The notes below the pieces were generated by a model. The model searched no databases. It saw only the letters and a list, made by a program, of their open reading frames with translations, and was not told the DNA's origin. A program made the translations under genes and the position numbers. A stretch of 64,000 nucleotides of DNA from Flagellimonas onchidii. GTDB lineage: Bacteria; Bacteroidota; Bacteroidia; Flavobacteriales; Flavobacteriaceae. Numbering within the stretch: the first letter of the stretch is position 1; every line of letters begins with the position of its first letter. Shown one piece after another: positions 36,315-44,694 of the stretch. The stretch covers positions 62,001 through 126,000 of the forward strand of contig NZ_SRXX01000001.1 in the NCBI RefSeq assembly GCF_004804315.1, in the 5' to 3' direction.

Positions 36315-36866
36315 TCATTCGAAATTTGAGATTTCACTCAAGTGAATGAGTGCAAAAACCGCATAATTTACCATATCTTGGTAGTTGGCATCTATACCTT
36401 CACTGACCAAAGTGGCACCTTCATTATCTTCAATTTGTTTTACCCTCAACAACTTTTGAAGAATCAAATCGGTCAAGGAGCTTACTCTCATATCCCGCCA
36501 TGCCTCTCCATAGTCGTGATTCTTGTTTTCCATCAACTCCTTGGTAATGGCAACTTCCCTATCATACAAAGCTATGGCTTCATCAGCTGAAAGATCTGGC
36601 TGCTCTACCACCCCTTTTTTCAATTGAATCAAAGCCATGATGGAATAGTTGATGATTCCGATAAATTCGGATTGTTCGCCTTCATCCACTTTTCGTACAT
36701 CATTTTCCTGCAAGCTTCGTATCCGTTGCGCCTTTATAAAAATTTGATCTGTCAATGACGGAAGTCGAAGTATCCGCCAGGCGGTACCATAATCTTTGGC
36801 TTTCTTTAAAAACAGTTCCCTACAGGTGTTGATCACTGCGTCATATTGCTGGGAGGTGTGCTGCAT
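36315..36866 (-). CDS. DUF1599 domain protein (two internal repeats)
   Basis: 183 residues made of two copies of the DUF1599 unit: KAKDYGTAWRILRLPSLTDQ with IKAQRIRSLQ, and NHDYGEAWRDMRVSSLTDLI with KLLRVKQIED. The DYG-AW and SLTD-I motifs are highly conserved in Bacteroidota but no biochemical function is known to me. It is divergent from folP and the first gene of the clpS-prmA-tpiA cluster. Confidence 0.92.
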   Translation of the reverse strand: MQHTSQQYDAVINTCRELFLKKAKDYGTAWRILRLPSLTDQIFIKAQRIRSLQENDVRKVDEGEQSEFIGIINYSIMALIQLKKGVVEQPDLSADEAIALYDREVAITKELMENKNHDYGEAWRDMRVSSLTDLILQKLLRVKQIEDNEGATLVSEGIDANYQDMVNYAVFALIHLSEISNFE

Positions 36867-36958
36867 TGTTATGGCTAATTTGCGTAAATTTCGTCCAAAC
36901 TAAGGTGCCGTAAACACCGTGCCAAAGATAATCAAACCCATCAAAGCAGATATTCTTT

Positions 36959-37798
36959 ATGACCATAAACTGTAAAGGAAACCTCGTTGATTTAACAATA
37001 CCCAAGGTTATGGGCATTTTAAACCTTACTCCCGACTCATTTTATGATGGAGGAAAGTATAAGGACGAGTCCCATATCCTAAACCAAGTGGAAAAAATGC
37101 TATTGGACGGAGCCACCTTTATCGATATGGGCGCGTATAGCTCCAGACCTGGCGCAGAACATGTTTCGGAAGATGAGGAATTAAAACGAATGCTTCCAAT
37201 TTTGGAATTAATTCTGAAGAATTTCCCAGAAGGCTTGGTTTCTATAGACACATTTCGAAGTAAAGTAGCTTCGGAAAGTTTGAAACGTGGGGCAGCGCTT
37301 ATAAATGATATTTCCGCAGGCAACCTTGACCCAAACATGTTTGCTACCGTTGCACAATATCAGGTTCCTTACATTTTGATGCACCTTAAAGGCACACCGC
37401 AATCCATGCAAAAGAAGGCAGTTTACGATGATCTGATAAAAGACCTTCGTTTTTACTTTTCAGAAAAGATGGTTGAAGCAACCAAGCACAAAATCAACGA
37501 TGTTATTATTGACCCCGGCTTTGGCTTTGCCAAGACCACAGAGCAGAATTACACCTTGCTAAACCATCTAGATCTGTTCAAGGTTTTTGAAGTGCCCTTA
37601 TTGATAGGGCTTAGTAGAAAATCTATGATTTATAAAATATTGAAGTCGTCTCCGGGTGAAGCTTTGAACGGCACAACCGCCCTCCACGCCATAGCCCTGT
37701 TGAAAGGTGCCAATATTTTAAGGGTTCATGACGTTAAAGAAGCAAGAGAATGTGTGGAACTCATTGAAACATTGAAAGGCAATGCCCTGAAATTATAG
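36959..37798 (+). CDS. folP: Dihydropteroate synthase
   Basis: 279 residues. Motifs of the TIM-barrel enzyme: KVMGILNLTPDSFYDGGKYK (pterin site), DMGAYSSRPGAEHVSEDEEL, LINDISAGN, YILMHLKGTPQSMQ, DPGFGFAKTTEQN and LLIGLSRKSMIYK. It condenses p-aminobenzoate with dihydropterin pyrophosphate in folate synthesis, cytoplasmic. The cdaA gene follows 38 bp downstream, and the divergent DUF1599 gene lies 92 bp upstream; this arrangement is common in Flavobacteriia. GTP cyclohydrolase I, at the start of the same pathway, is encoded at 61459. Confidence 0.97.
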   Translation: MTINCKGNLVDLTIPKVMGILNLTPDSFYDGGKYKDESHILNQVEKMLLDGATFIDMGAYSSRPGAEHVSEDEELKRMLPILELILKNFPEGLVSIDTFRSKVASESLKRGAALINDISAGNLDPNMFATVAQYQVPYILMHLKGTPQSMQKKAVYDDLIKDLRFYFSEKMVEATKHKINDVIIDPGFGFAKTTEQNYTLLNHLDLFKVFEVPLLIGLSRKSMIYKILKSSPGEALNGTTALHAIALLKGANILRVHDVKEARECVELIETLKGNALKL

Positions 37799-37836
37799 GT
37801 TCTCCTATTTTTGCTAATTTTACAAAAACACCGCGG

Positions 37837-38622
37837 TTGGATTTTCTGAATTTTCTTGAATTTAAAATCACTGATGTCATAGACATTGTGCTTGTTGCCG
37901 CCCTACTCTACTACATATACAAACTGGTCAAAGGTACTGTTGCCATCAACATTTTTATTGGAATCGTCATTGTTTGGGCGCTTTGGAAGTTGACCGAACT
38001 GTTGCAAATGAAAATGATCAGCAGTATGGTAGGTGGTTTTATGAATATTGGTTTGATTGCATTAATCATCGTTTTTCAACAAGAGATTCGAAAATTTCTA
38101 CTACTTATAGGTTCTACCAATTTTGCTTCAAAACGTGGTTTTATCAAGCATTTTAAATTTTTGAAGCAAGAGGCCATGCCCACAGACACCAATGTGGAGG
38201 CTGTTGTGGCGGCCTGTGAAAAAATGGGTTCGACCAAAACTGGCGCCCTTATTGTTATGGAACGGACCAATGCCCTGGATTTTATAAAGTCGACCGGGGA
38301 TAGCATGAATATTGAGATTACCCAGCCCATCTTGGAAAGTATCTTTTTTAAGAACAGCCCATTGCACGATGGAGCGGCAATAATCCAAGACAATTATATC
38401 ACCGCTACAAGGGTGATTCTCCCTGTTTCCAATGACCGTAACATCCCTTTACGTTTTGGATTACGCCACCGTGCTGCGGTGGGCATCACTGAAAAGACGG
38501 ATGCCATCTGTTTGGTGGTAAGTGAAGAAACTGGGGCCATTTCCTATATTAAAAATGGAGAATTTGTCCCCTACAAAGGAGCTGAGGCGTTGATAAATCT
38601 TTTGAAAAAGGATTTGGAGTGA
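37837..38622 (+). CDS. cdaA: Diadenylate cyclase CdaA (TTG start)
   Basis: 261 residues. Three N-terminal membrane segments (IVLVAALLYYIYKLVKGTVA, INIFIGIVIVWALWKLTELL, MNIGLIALIIVFQQEI) precede the DAC domain with the catalytic DGA motif (SPLHDGAAIIQD) and the RHR motif (RFGLRHRAAVGITEKTDAI). It makes cyclic di-AMP from two ATP. The N terminus DFLNFLEFKITDVIDIVL matches the family only if translation starts at TTG 37837; no ATG is available upstream in frame near that position. It is probably co-transcribed with folP. Confidence 0.95.
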   Translation: MDFLNFLEFKITDVIDIVLVAALLYYIYKLVKGTVAINIFIGIVIVWALWKLTELLQMKMISSMVGGFMNIGLIALIIVFQQEIRKFLLLIGSTNFASKRGFIKHFKFLKQEAMPTDTNVEAVVAACEKMGSTKTGALIVMERTNALDFIKSTGDSMNIEITQPILESIFFKNSPLHDGAAIIQDNYITATRVILPVSNDRNIPLRFGLRHRAAVGITEKTDAICLVVSEETGAISYIKNGEFVPYKGAEALINLLKKDLE

Positions 38623-38627
38623 TTGTG

Positions 38628-38722
38628 TTGTCATTCCTGCGCAGGCAGGAATCCAAAAAGTACTGGAAAAAGAGATTCCGCATCATACTTAGACTTCGCT
38701 CAGTATCCGTTCGGAATGACAA
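38628..38722. repeat. 95-bp palindromic-ended repeat, copy A (MITE-like)
   Basis: The element begins TTGTCATTCC and ends GGAATGACAA, a perfect 10-bp terminal inverted repeat, with inner CTGCGCAGGCAG palindrome. A copy of equal length lies at 39252-39346 in the same orientation. Its frame is open and merges with the following gene, which misleads gene calling. Confidence 0.85.
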
Positions 38723-38759
38723 TCATGATAAAAAAGAATCTGAAAAACCGTTTTTAACC

Positions 38760-39209
38760 ATGAACCCATTTATCACTTTACTATTTGTTGTTTTCTCCTT
38801 TCCGCTATTTGCCCAAATGGATGCGGTTGTTGGGGAATATCATCGTAAACTGGGAGGCGGAAATCATGTTGATGAGTATACTTTGACCTTAAACCCAAAT
38901 GGTACTTTTTTCTTCCACTCCTATAGAAATGCCAAATATGGAATACCACCTATTGTACATAAATATGGCAAAGGTACGTGGGACATAGAGGTCAAAAAGA
39001 AGTTCAGCACATCAACTATTTTGGTTTCATTCTTTACCGATAAAGAAAAAGATTTTGATGATAAATTCACTTTGGATTTCAATGGTTCCAAAGCTAGGTT
39101 AATTATGAAGTCACCGAGGGACAAAACCAATGCAAGTGTTAAAGAGAGACTGCAGTTTTACAAATCGGATATTTTTTGGATTGAAACCATAGAAATGTTT
39201 AAAGGTTGA
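38760..39209 (+). CDS. Hypothetical small secreted protein
   Basis: 149 residues from ATG 38760, which begins an obvious signal peptide (FITLLFVVFSFPLFAQMDAV). Earlier in-frame starts lie in the 95-bp repeat and are rejected. The mature part is a single beta-rich domain (YTLTLNPNGTFFFHSYRN, GKGTWDIEVKKK, FTLDFNGSKARLIMKSP), reminiscent of lipocalin-like small domains of Bacteroidota, but no family is certain. It is bracketed by two copies of the MITE-like repeat. Confidence 0.75.
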   Translation: MNPFITLLFVVFSFPLFAQMDAVVGEYHRKLGGGNHVDEYTLTLNPNGTFFFHSYRNAKYGIPPIVHKYGKGTWDIEVKKKFSTSTILVSFFTDKEKDFDDKFTLDFNGSKARLIMKSPRDKTNASVKERLQFYKSDIFWIETIEMFKG

Positions 39210-39251
39210 GTCAAATGTTTAAAAAAGGATTTTGAATGATTTGATTGCACC

Positions 39252-39346
39252 TTGTCATTCCTGCGTAGGCAGGAATCCAAAAACTACTGGAAAAAGAGAT
39301 TCCGCATCATACTTCGGCTTCGCTCAGTATCCGTGCGGAATGACAA
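39252..39346. repeat. 95-bp palindromic-ended repeat, copy B (MITE-like)
   Basis: Same length, same ends (TTGTCATTCC / GGAATGACAA) and same orientation as copy A at 38628-38722, with only a few base differences (for example CTGCGTAGGCAG in place of CTGCGCAGGCAG). Confidence 0.85.
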
Positions 39347-39412
39347 TCTTTATAAAAGAGAGGTTTGGTATAGTTTTAGTTACAATAAATAAAATATCCT
39401 ATTTATCTTTCG

Positions 39413-40135
39413 ATGTCACCTTCAACTGAACAATGCATGGAACTGAAAGACGAATTAATTAAGAACTTCCACGAACAATTTGCTCAAAATCAAAACCATC
39501 ACCAGAAATTATTCTTTCAAATCCTTTCTGTCATAGTAACTGTGACAGTAGGTTACAGCTATGTTTATACAATGGGTGGTAAATTACCAAACCCTGATTT
39601 AAAACCTTCGATATTTCTTCTTTCACTAGCCTTAATTATATCTACAATTGTTTTGGGGTTGAGTTTAGTATTATTATCTAACATGGCTTATGGATTTAGG
39701 CGAGACCAATTTGTCAACAATAGGATTAGAGAAAAAGCAAACTTGATTCACAATTCAAATTCTAAAGATGATATTTTTCCAAAATCTTATGATCCAGCTT
39801 GGAGTTTTATTAGAAAAAACAAAGCATATAAAAAAAGATTGAAAAAATTGAAGTTTCCTCTTAGATACACTTACGGAATCTGGGTTTGGATTCTGATGCG
39901 ATTATCATGGATGCCTAATTTTCACAATTCACTTTTTTTCATGCTTTCCTTAATTCAAATTCTTTTGCTTATAAGCTATGTGTGCAATCCATTTGATGAC
40001 ATCATTCTTTTTGACCTTGGCTTAGGTATTAACTGGGCTTTTATAGTCACAATATGTACTTGGTTGATTCTAACTGGGTTAGTTCTACGCTCACAATCTG
40101 TTTTTTACCGAAAATTGAAAGAACTATATTCTTAA
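39413..40135 (+). CDS. Hypothetical membrane protein
   Basis: 240 residues with four predicted membrane segments in two pairs: about 33-52 (LFFQILSVIVTVTVGYSYVY), 67-90 (FLLSLALIISTIVLGLSLVL), and two near the C terminus (FFMLSLIQILLLISYV, WAFIVTICTWLILTGLVL), separated by a basic cytoplasmic loop (FIRKNKAYKKRLKKLKFP). The AT content is higher than in the neighbouring core genes and it follows the repeat copy B, so it may be a recent arrival. No family was recognised. Confidence 0.7.
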   Translation: MSPSTEQCMELKDELIKNFHEQFAQNQNHHQKLFFQILSVIVTVTVGYSYVYTMGGKLPNPDLKPSIFLLSLALIISTIVLGLSLVLLSNMAYGFRRDQFVNNRIREKANLIHNSNSKDDIFPKSYDPAWSFIRKNKAYKKRLKKLKFPLRYTYGIWVWILMRLSWMPNFHNSLFFMLSLIQILLLISYVCNPFDDIILFDLGLGINWAFIVTICTWLILTGLVLRSQSVFYRKLKELYS

Positions 40136-40150
40136 ATAGTTTTTCACTAA

Positions 40151-40351
40151 TTATTCTTTGTGCCTTAAATTGGCAATCACATCCCTTATTGCCGAAACCA
40201 CACCCTGAATTTCCCTTCGGCTAAAGGCATCTTCTTCTACATAAAAAAGCATTTCTATTCCTAAATCCAGAATCTTTGCCATTTCTTCTTTTGAGCCGTA
40301 GGCATTATTTATAAATTCCAATAAATACGTTTCGTCTTTTTTATTCAACAT
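40151..40351 (-). CDS. Hypothetical small conserved protein
   Basis: 66 residues from ATG 40351 (in-frame ATG at 40399 gives a 16-residue extension that looks non-coding). The sequence is helical and charged (YLLEFINNAYGSKEEMAKIL, SRREIQGVVSAIRDVIANLR). It resembles small uncharacterised proteins of Flavobacteriia. It is convergent with the membrane protein gene, 15 bp apart. Confidence 0.65.
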   Translation of the reverse strand: MLNKKDETYLLEFINNAYGSKEEMAKILDLGIEMLFYVEEDAFSRREIQGVVSAIRDVIANLRHKE

Positions 40352-40456
40352 AATCCTTGGTGATTTGGTAAGTGCCAAGGTCTTAATTTTTATCCACATA
40401 TGTAGTCCTATATATCATACCATCAGTAATTTAGTTGATTTTTAATCAATAAGAAG

Positions 40457-40552
40457 TGTCACTTCGAGTAGCCCGTGCTGAGCGAAGACGAAGTGCAGTC
40501 GAGAAGTCTTAAGCCTTTTTAGTTCCCACCCTTCGACAAGCTCAGGGTGACA
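40457..40552. repeat. Second palindromic-ended intergenic repeat (~96 bp)
   Basis: Starts TGTCAC and ends GTGACA and contains two internal blocks (CACTTCGAGTAGCCCGTGCT and CCCTTCGACAAGCTCAGGG), a known style of dispersed intergenic repeat in bacteria. It differs in sequence from the 38.6/39.3-kb pair but has a similar size. It lies just 3' of the ABC exporter gene and could fold into a terminator-like hairpin. Confidence 0.6.
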
Positions 40553-40560
40553 GAAGGAAT

Positions 40561-42336
40561 CTATGCAACCTCCTCAGCCAAAAACTGGGCTTCATAAAGA
40601 TCGTTGTAGTAACCGCCCTTTTTAATGAGTTCTTTGTGGGTACCCATTTCAACTATCTTTCCAGCGTCCATAACAATAATCTTATCCGCTTTTTTGATGG
40701 TAGCCAAACGGTGCGCAATGATAATCGATGTCCTGCCTTCAGTAATTTTATCAGTAGCACGTTGAATCAATTGTTCCGAATAGGTATCCACAGAAGATGT
40801 GGCCTCATCCAAAATCAAAATACTGGGATTGCTCACATAAGCCCTTAAAAATGCAATCAATTGGCGTTGCCCGCTTGAAAGCATACTTCCCCTTTCTTTC
40901 ACATTATACTGGTATCCGCCTGGCAGGCTTGAAATAAATTCGTGCACTCCAATCTGCTTGGCCGCATTCTCAATATCGCCAAGCCTGACTGTTCCATCGC
41001 GAAGTGATATATTGTTGGCAATCGAATCCGCAAATAGGAAAACATCTTGCAGCACAATCGCAATGTGCGAACGTAAAGATCTTAGGGTGTAATCTTGTAT
41101 TTTATGTCCATCAATTAGAATATCGCCCGAATTGATTTCGTAAAATCGGTTCAACAGATTAATGATGGTAGATTTTCCAGCTCCTGTGGCTCCGACAATA
41201 GCCACAGTTTCACCCGCCTTAACATCGAACGATATGCCGTGTAATACTTCTTCGTTCTCCAAGTAACCGAATCGAACATCGGTGAATCTAATGTTCCCTT
41301 TTACTTCATCCTTCTTCAAAGTACCATTGTCCGGGATTTGGCTTTCCGTATCCAAAATCTTGAACACCCTATTGGCGGCAACCATACCCATCTGCAAGGT
41401 GTTGAATTTGTCCGCAATCTGTCGCAATGGACGGAATAACAAATCCATCAAAAAGAAAAAGGCAAAAATAGAGCCTTTGGTATCCAAGCCAATGTTGTCT
41501 ATGTTCTGGATGATTCCAAAATAAACGACCAAACCTATCCCAATGGAATTTGATATCTCGGCAATGGGAAAGAAAATGGAATTGTACCAGACCGTTTTCA
41601 ACCAAGCATTTTGATGCTTCTCATTAATTTTACGGAATTTTTCCTTTTCGATATCCTCGCGATTGAACAACTGCACAATCTTCATGCCTGCAATACGTTC
41701 TTGCACGAATGAATTGAGGTTGGATACCTGTGCACGAACCTCAATAAAGGCAACTTTCATGGCTTGTTGAAACAATCGTGTCGCAATCAAAATTACCGGG
41801 AGAATGGCAAAAACAATCAAGGCCAACCTCCAATTGATAAATAGCATTACGGCAGCACCCGAGACCATTTTAAGCAAATCGGCCACGATGACAAAAAAAC
41901 CTTGACTGAATATCTCCCCGATACGTTGCATATCGGCCACCGCACGGGTGACCAAAACCCCAATTGAGGAATTATCAAAATAGGTCATTTTAAAACCCAT
42001 CATCCGTTGAAACAGTCGGACACGAATATCCTTGATCACCGATTCACCCAACAAGTTTGCATAGTAGTTGAAAGAAAGCTGGCAAATCACCTGCCCCACC
42101 AATGCCCCCAACATTACCAATACCACAGTCAACAACTGCTCACCGTCTCTGTTGGTCAGAGGTTCATCTATGATGAATTTTACTAAAATAGGTGTCAATA
42201 CTGCAAAGGCGGCAGATAAAATGGCGACCACAGCCACCACCCAAAAAGTAACCCGATAAGGTCTGGTGTGCGCAAACACCCTTTTGAAAAGATCAAAGTC
42301 AAATGCCTTACCTATTTCATCATTCTTGCTCATCAA
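40561..42336 (-). CDS. ABC exporter, fused permease and ATPase
   Basis: 591 residues: six-helix ABC type-1 membrane domain (about 30-320) followed by the ATPase with Walker A VGATGAGKSTI, Q-loop VLQDVFLFADS, signature LSSGQRQLIAF, Walker B SILILDEATSSVD and H-loop IIAHRLATIKKAD. It is a half-transporter that would dimerise (MsbA/multidrug exporter group); the substrate (lipid, drug or peptide) cannot be told. Its 5' end overlaps the 3' end of truA by 17 bp, so the two are co-transcribed from truA. Confidence 0.93.
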   Translation of the reverse strand: MMSKNDEIGKAFDFDLFKRVFAHTRPYRVTFWVVAVVAILSAAFAVLTPILVKFIIDEPLTNRDGEQLLTVVLVMLGALVGQVICQLSFNYYANLLGESVIKDIRVRLFQRMMGFKMTYFDNSSIGVLVTRAVADMQRIGEIFSQGFFVIVADLLKMVSGAAVMLFINWRLALIVFAILPVILIATRLFQQAMKVAFIEVRAQVSNLNSFVQERIAGMKIVQLFNREDIEKEKFRKINEKHQNAWLKTVWYNSIFFPIAEISNSIGIGLVVYFGIIQNIDNIGLDTKGSIFAFFFLMDLLFRPLRQIADKFNTLQMGMVAANRVFKILDTESQIPDNGTLKKDEVKGNIRFTDVRFGYLENEEVLHGISFDVKAGETVAIVGATGAGKSTIINLLNRFYEINSGDILIDGHKIQDYTLRSLRSHIAIVLQDVFLFADSIANNISLRDGTVRLGDIENAAKQIGVHEFISSLPGGYQYNVKERGSMLSSGQRQLIAFLRAYVSNPSILILDEATSSVDTYSEQLIQRATDKITEGRTSIIIAHRLATIKKADKIIVMDAGKIVEMGTHKELIKKGGYYNDLYEAQFLAEEVA

Positions 42337-43072
42337 ATGTATTTTTTGGATAGGAGACCTTTGCCAAATATAATCCTTTTGCAGGGACGGAAGCCCCTGC
42401 TTTTCCCCGATCCTTACTTTCCAATATTTCAGTTATATCTTCAGGTTTCATTTTACCCAGACCCACATCCAGCAAGGTTCCCACAACGGCCCTTACCATG
42501 TTTCGCAAAAAGCGGTCGGCCGTAATTGTAAAGACCAGCTTATCTTCCTTTTTTCCCCAATAAGCCTTTCTTACATCACAAATAAAGGTCTTAACATCCG
42601 TGTTGGATTTTGAAAAGCACTCAAAATCTTGGTGATCTAATAAAATCTTGGCCGATTGGTTCATGGCATCTACATCCAAAGGAAGCTGCAAAGTGTGCGC
42701 CAAATTATTGTAGAAAGGATTTTTCTCTTGCACCACCCAATATTCATAAGTACGCTCAGAAGCATCAAAACGTGCATGAGCATCCGCTTTAACCTGATAG
42801 ATTCTTTGGACCGCTATGTCTTCTGGCAAAAAAGCATTTAACCGATAGGTCAATTCTTTTGCATTTTCAATACCATCAAAATCAAAATGGGCAAACATTT
42901 CCTTTGCATGTACACCAGCATCCGTTCGACCTGCCCCTACAACTTCCACTTTTTCCCGCAACAAGGTGGACAAGGCTTTCTCTAAGACCTCTTGGACGGT
43001 AATTGCGTTGGGTTGGTTTTGCCAGCCATGATAGGCTTTTCCGAAATAAGAAAATTGGATAAAATATCTCAA
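42320..43072 (-). CDS. truA: tRNA pseudouridine(38-40) synthase TruA
   Basis: 250 residues. FSYFGKAYHGWQNQPNAITV at the N terminus, the catalytic aspartate in VVGAGRTDAGVHAKEMFAHF, and the C-terminal ITADRFLRNMVRAVVGTLLD block identify TruA. It converts uridines 38-40 of the tRNA anticodon arm to pseudouridine. It is divergent from the phosphoesterase gene at 43161 and overlaps the ABC exporter gene at its 3' end. Confidence 0.96.
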   Translation of the reverse strand: MRYFIQFSYFGKAYHGWQNQPNAITVQEVLEKALSTLLREKVEVVGAGRTDAGVHAKEMFAHFDFDGIENAKELTYRLNAFLPEDIAVQRIYQVKADAHARFDASERTYEYWVVQEKNPFYNNLAHTLQLPLDVDAMNQSAKILLDHQDFECFSKSNTDVKTFICDVRKAYWGKKEDKLVFTITADRFLRNMVRAVVGTLLDVGLGKMKPEDITEILESKDRGKAGASVPAKGLYLAKVSYPKNTFDEQE

Positions 43073-43160
43073 AGGAATCCCGTACTTTTAAGTTGTTAAA
43101 GATACTTGAATCCCACCCAACAAAAATTCCCCTATCATTTTTTAGCATATTTTTAGCGTT

Positions 43161-43655
43161 ATGACCAAAATCTTACTGCTTTCGGACACTCACGGACATA
43201 TGGACGATACCATATTAAAATATGCCGCCCAAGCGGATGAAATTTGGCATGCAGGTGATATTGGGAACCTTGCTGTAACCGACAAACTTGCCTCACTTAA
43301 GCCAGTTCGTGCCGTTTTTGGCAACATTGATGACCACATTATCCAACAGGAATTCCCCGAACACAATCGTTTTTTTTGTGAAGGGGTAGATGTTTGGATT
43401 GCGCACATTGGGGGATATCCTGATAAATATAACGTCAGGGTTCGGGATGAAATTAGACGAAACCCTCCAAAGTTGTTTATTTGTGGGCATTCCCATATCT
43501 TGAAAGTGATGAACGACAAAAAGCTGAACTTGCTGCATATGAATCCTGGTGCTTGTGGCAAACACGGTTTCCACAAAGTACGCACTATGCTTCGTTTTAC
43601 TATTGACGGAGAGAAAATTTCTAATTTGGAAGTCATTGAATTGGCAAAAAACTAA
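43161..43655 (+). CDS. YfcE/MJ0936-type metallophosphoesterase
   Basis: 164 residues with the complete calcineurin-like phosphoesterase motif set: LLSDTHGH, HAGDIGN, VFGNIDDH, ICGHSHILK and NPGACG. The small size is that of the YfcE group of phosphodiesterases, which act on artificial bis-p-nitrophenyl substrates; the natural substrate is unknown. The next gene starts at the following base, so the pair is an operon. Confidence 0.92.
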   Translation: MTKILLLSDTHGHMDDTILKYAAQADEIWHAGDIGNLAVTDKLASLKPVRAVFGNIDDHIIQQEFPEHNRFFCEGVDVWIAHIGGYPDKYNVRVRDEIRRNPPKLFICGHSHILKVMNDKKLNLLHMNPGACGKHGFHKVRTMLRFTIDGEKISNLEVIELAKN

Positions 43656-44618
43656 ATGAGACCACTTTTTTTCATCGTGTCACTATTGATATTAAGTTGC
43701 TCACAAAAGGGCAAGCAACAAGAAAATACCTCTTTTAAGGACGATACTGATCGAGCAAAGGTTGAAATGTTGGTACTGGGAACCGTTCAAGATGCAGGCA
43801 GTCCGCATATCGATTGCCAAAGAGAATGTTGTTCGGCCCTATTCGAAGAACCAGATGCAAATCGAAAAGTTGTTTCACTCGGCGTGGTCGATTTTGAATA
43901 TGGAAAATCATTTTTATTTGAAGCAACGCCAGACATGCCCTCGCAATTGAGAATGTTAAAAGATTTTTCTGGTAGTGAAACAGATATTCCCAACGGTATT
44001 CTTCTGACGCATGCCCATATAGGCCATTATACCGGCTTGATGTATTTAGGACGTGAGGCCAAGGGAGCAAAACAGGTTCCTGTGTATGCAATGCCCAAAA
44101 TGAAGTTGTTTTTGGAGAACAATGGACCATGGAACCAGCTGGTAACATTGGAGAATATTGCCCTTAAAGAAATTCAAAATGAAAAACTGCTTCAACTTAC
44201 CCCAAACATTGGAGTCATTCCTTTTACGGTACCCCATCGGGATGAATATTCGGAAACTGTAGGCTATAAGGTAATCGGCCCGAACAAGTCCATTCTTTTT
44301 ATTCCAGATATCGATAAATGGCATAAGTGGGAAAAAGATATTGTTGCTGAAATAAAGAAAGTAGATTTCGCATTTTTGGATGCTTCTTTCTTCGATGAAA
44401 AGGAAATCAATAATAGGGATATTTCAGAGATTCCGCATCCTTTTGTAATAGAGAGCATGAAACTTTTTAACACACTCACACCAGAAGAAAGTGCCAAAGT
44501 TCATTTCATTCATTTTAATCACACCAATCCCTTATTGAAAGAAAAAAGCACCGAATCCAGATTAGTGCAGATTCAGGGACATAATGTTGCTGCTTTTGGG
44601 CAAAGAATAAAGCTATAG
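43656..44618 (+). CDS. PqqB-like MBL-fold metallo-hydrolase lipoprotein
   Basis: 320 residues with a lipoprotein leader (LLILSCSQKG). Like PqqB, it starts with VLGTVQDAGSPHIDCQRECC and has a metallo-beta-lactamase core (ILLTHAHIGHYTGLMYLGRE, PFTVPHRDEYSETVGY, VHFIHFNHTNP). The metal motif reads HAHIGH, so the aspartate of the usual HxHxDH is glycine; this is shared by related Bacteroidota proteins as far as I recall and suggests altered metal binding. PQQ synthesis genes are absent here, so a PQQ role is unlikely. Extracytoplasmic hydrolase of unknown substrate. Confidence 0.85.
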   Translation: MRPLFFIVSLLILSCSQKGKQQENTSFKDDTDRAKVEMLVLGTVQDAGSPHIDCQRECCSALFEEPDANRKVVSLGVVDFEYGKSFLFEATPDMPSQLRMLKDFSGSETDIPNGILLTHAHIGHYTGLMYLGREAKGAKQVPVYAMPKMKLFLENNGPWNQLVTLENIALKEIQNEKLLQLTPNIGVIPFTVPHRDEYSETVGYKVIGPNKSILFIPDIDKWHKWEKDIVAEIKKVDFAFLDASFFDEKEINNRDISEIPHPFVIESMKLFNTLTPEESAKVHFIHFNHTNPLLKEKSTESRLVQIQGHNVAAFGQRIKL

Positions 44619-44640
44619 CACTATTAGACACTTATAAAAT

Positions 44641-44667
44641 AAAAACCCCAGCTTTGCTGGGGTTTTT
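44641..44667. terminator. Bidirectional intrinsic terminator
   Basis: AAAAACCCCAGC and GCTGGGGTTTTT around a TTT loop lie between the convergent metallo-hydrolase and DUF4293 genes; perfect 12-bp stem, A/T runs on both sides. Confidence 0.95.
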
Positions 44668-44694
44668 CGCACTAATACTACTAAGATGTTAGGT

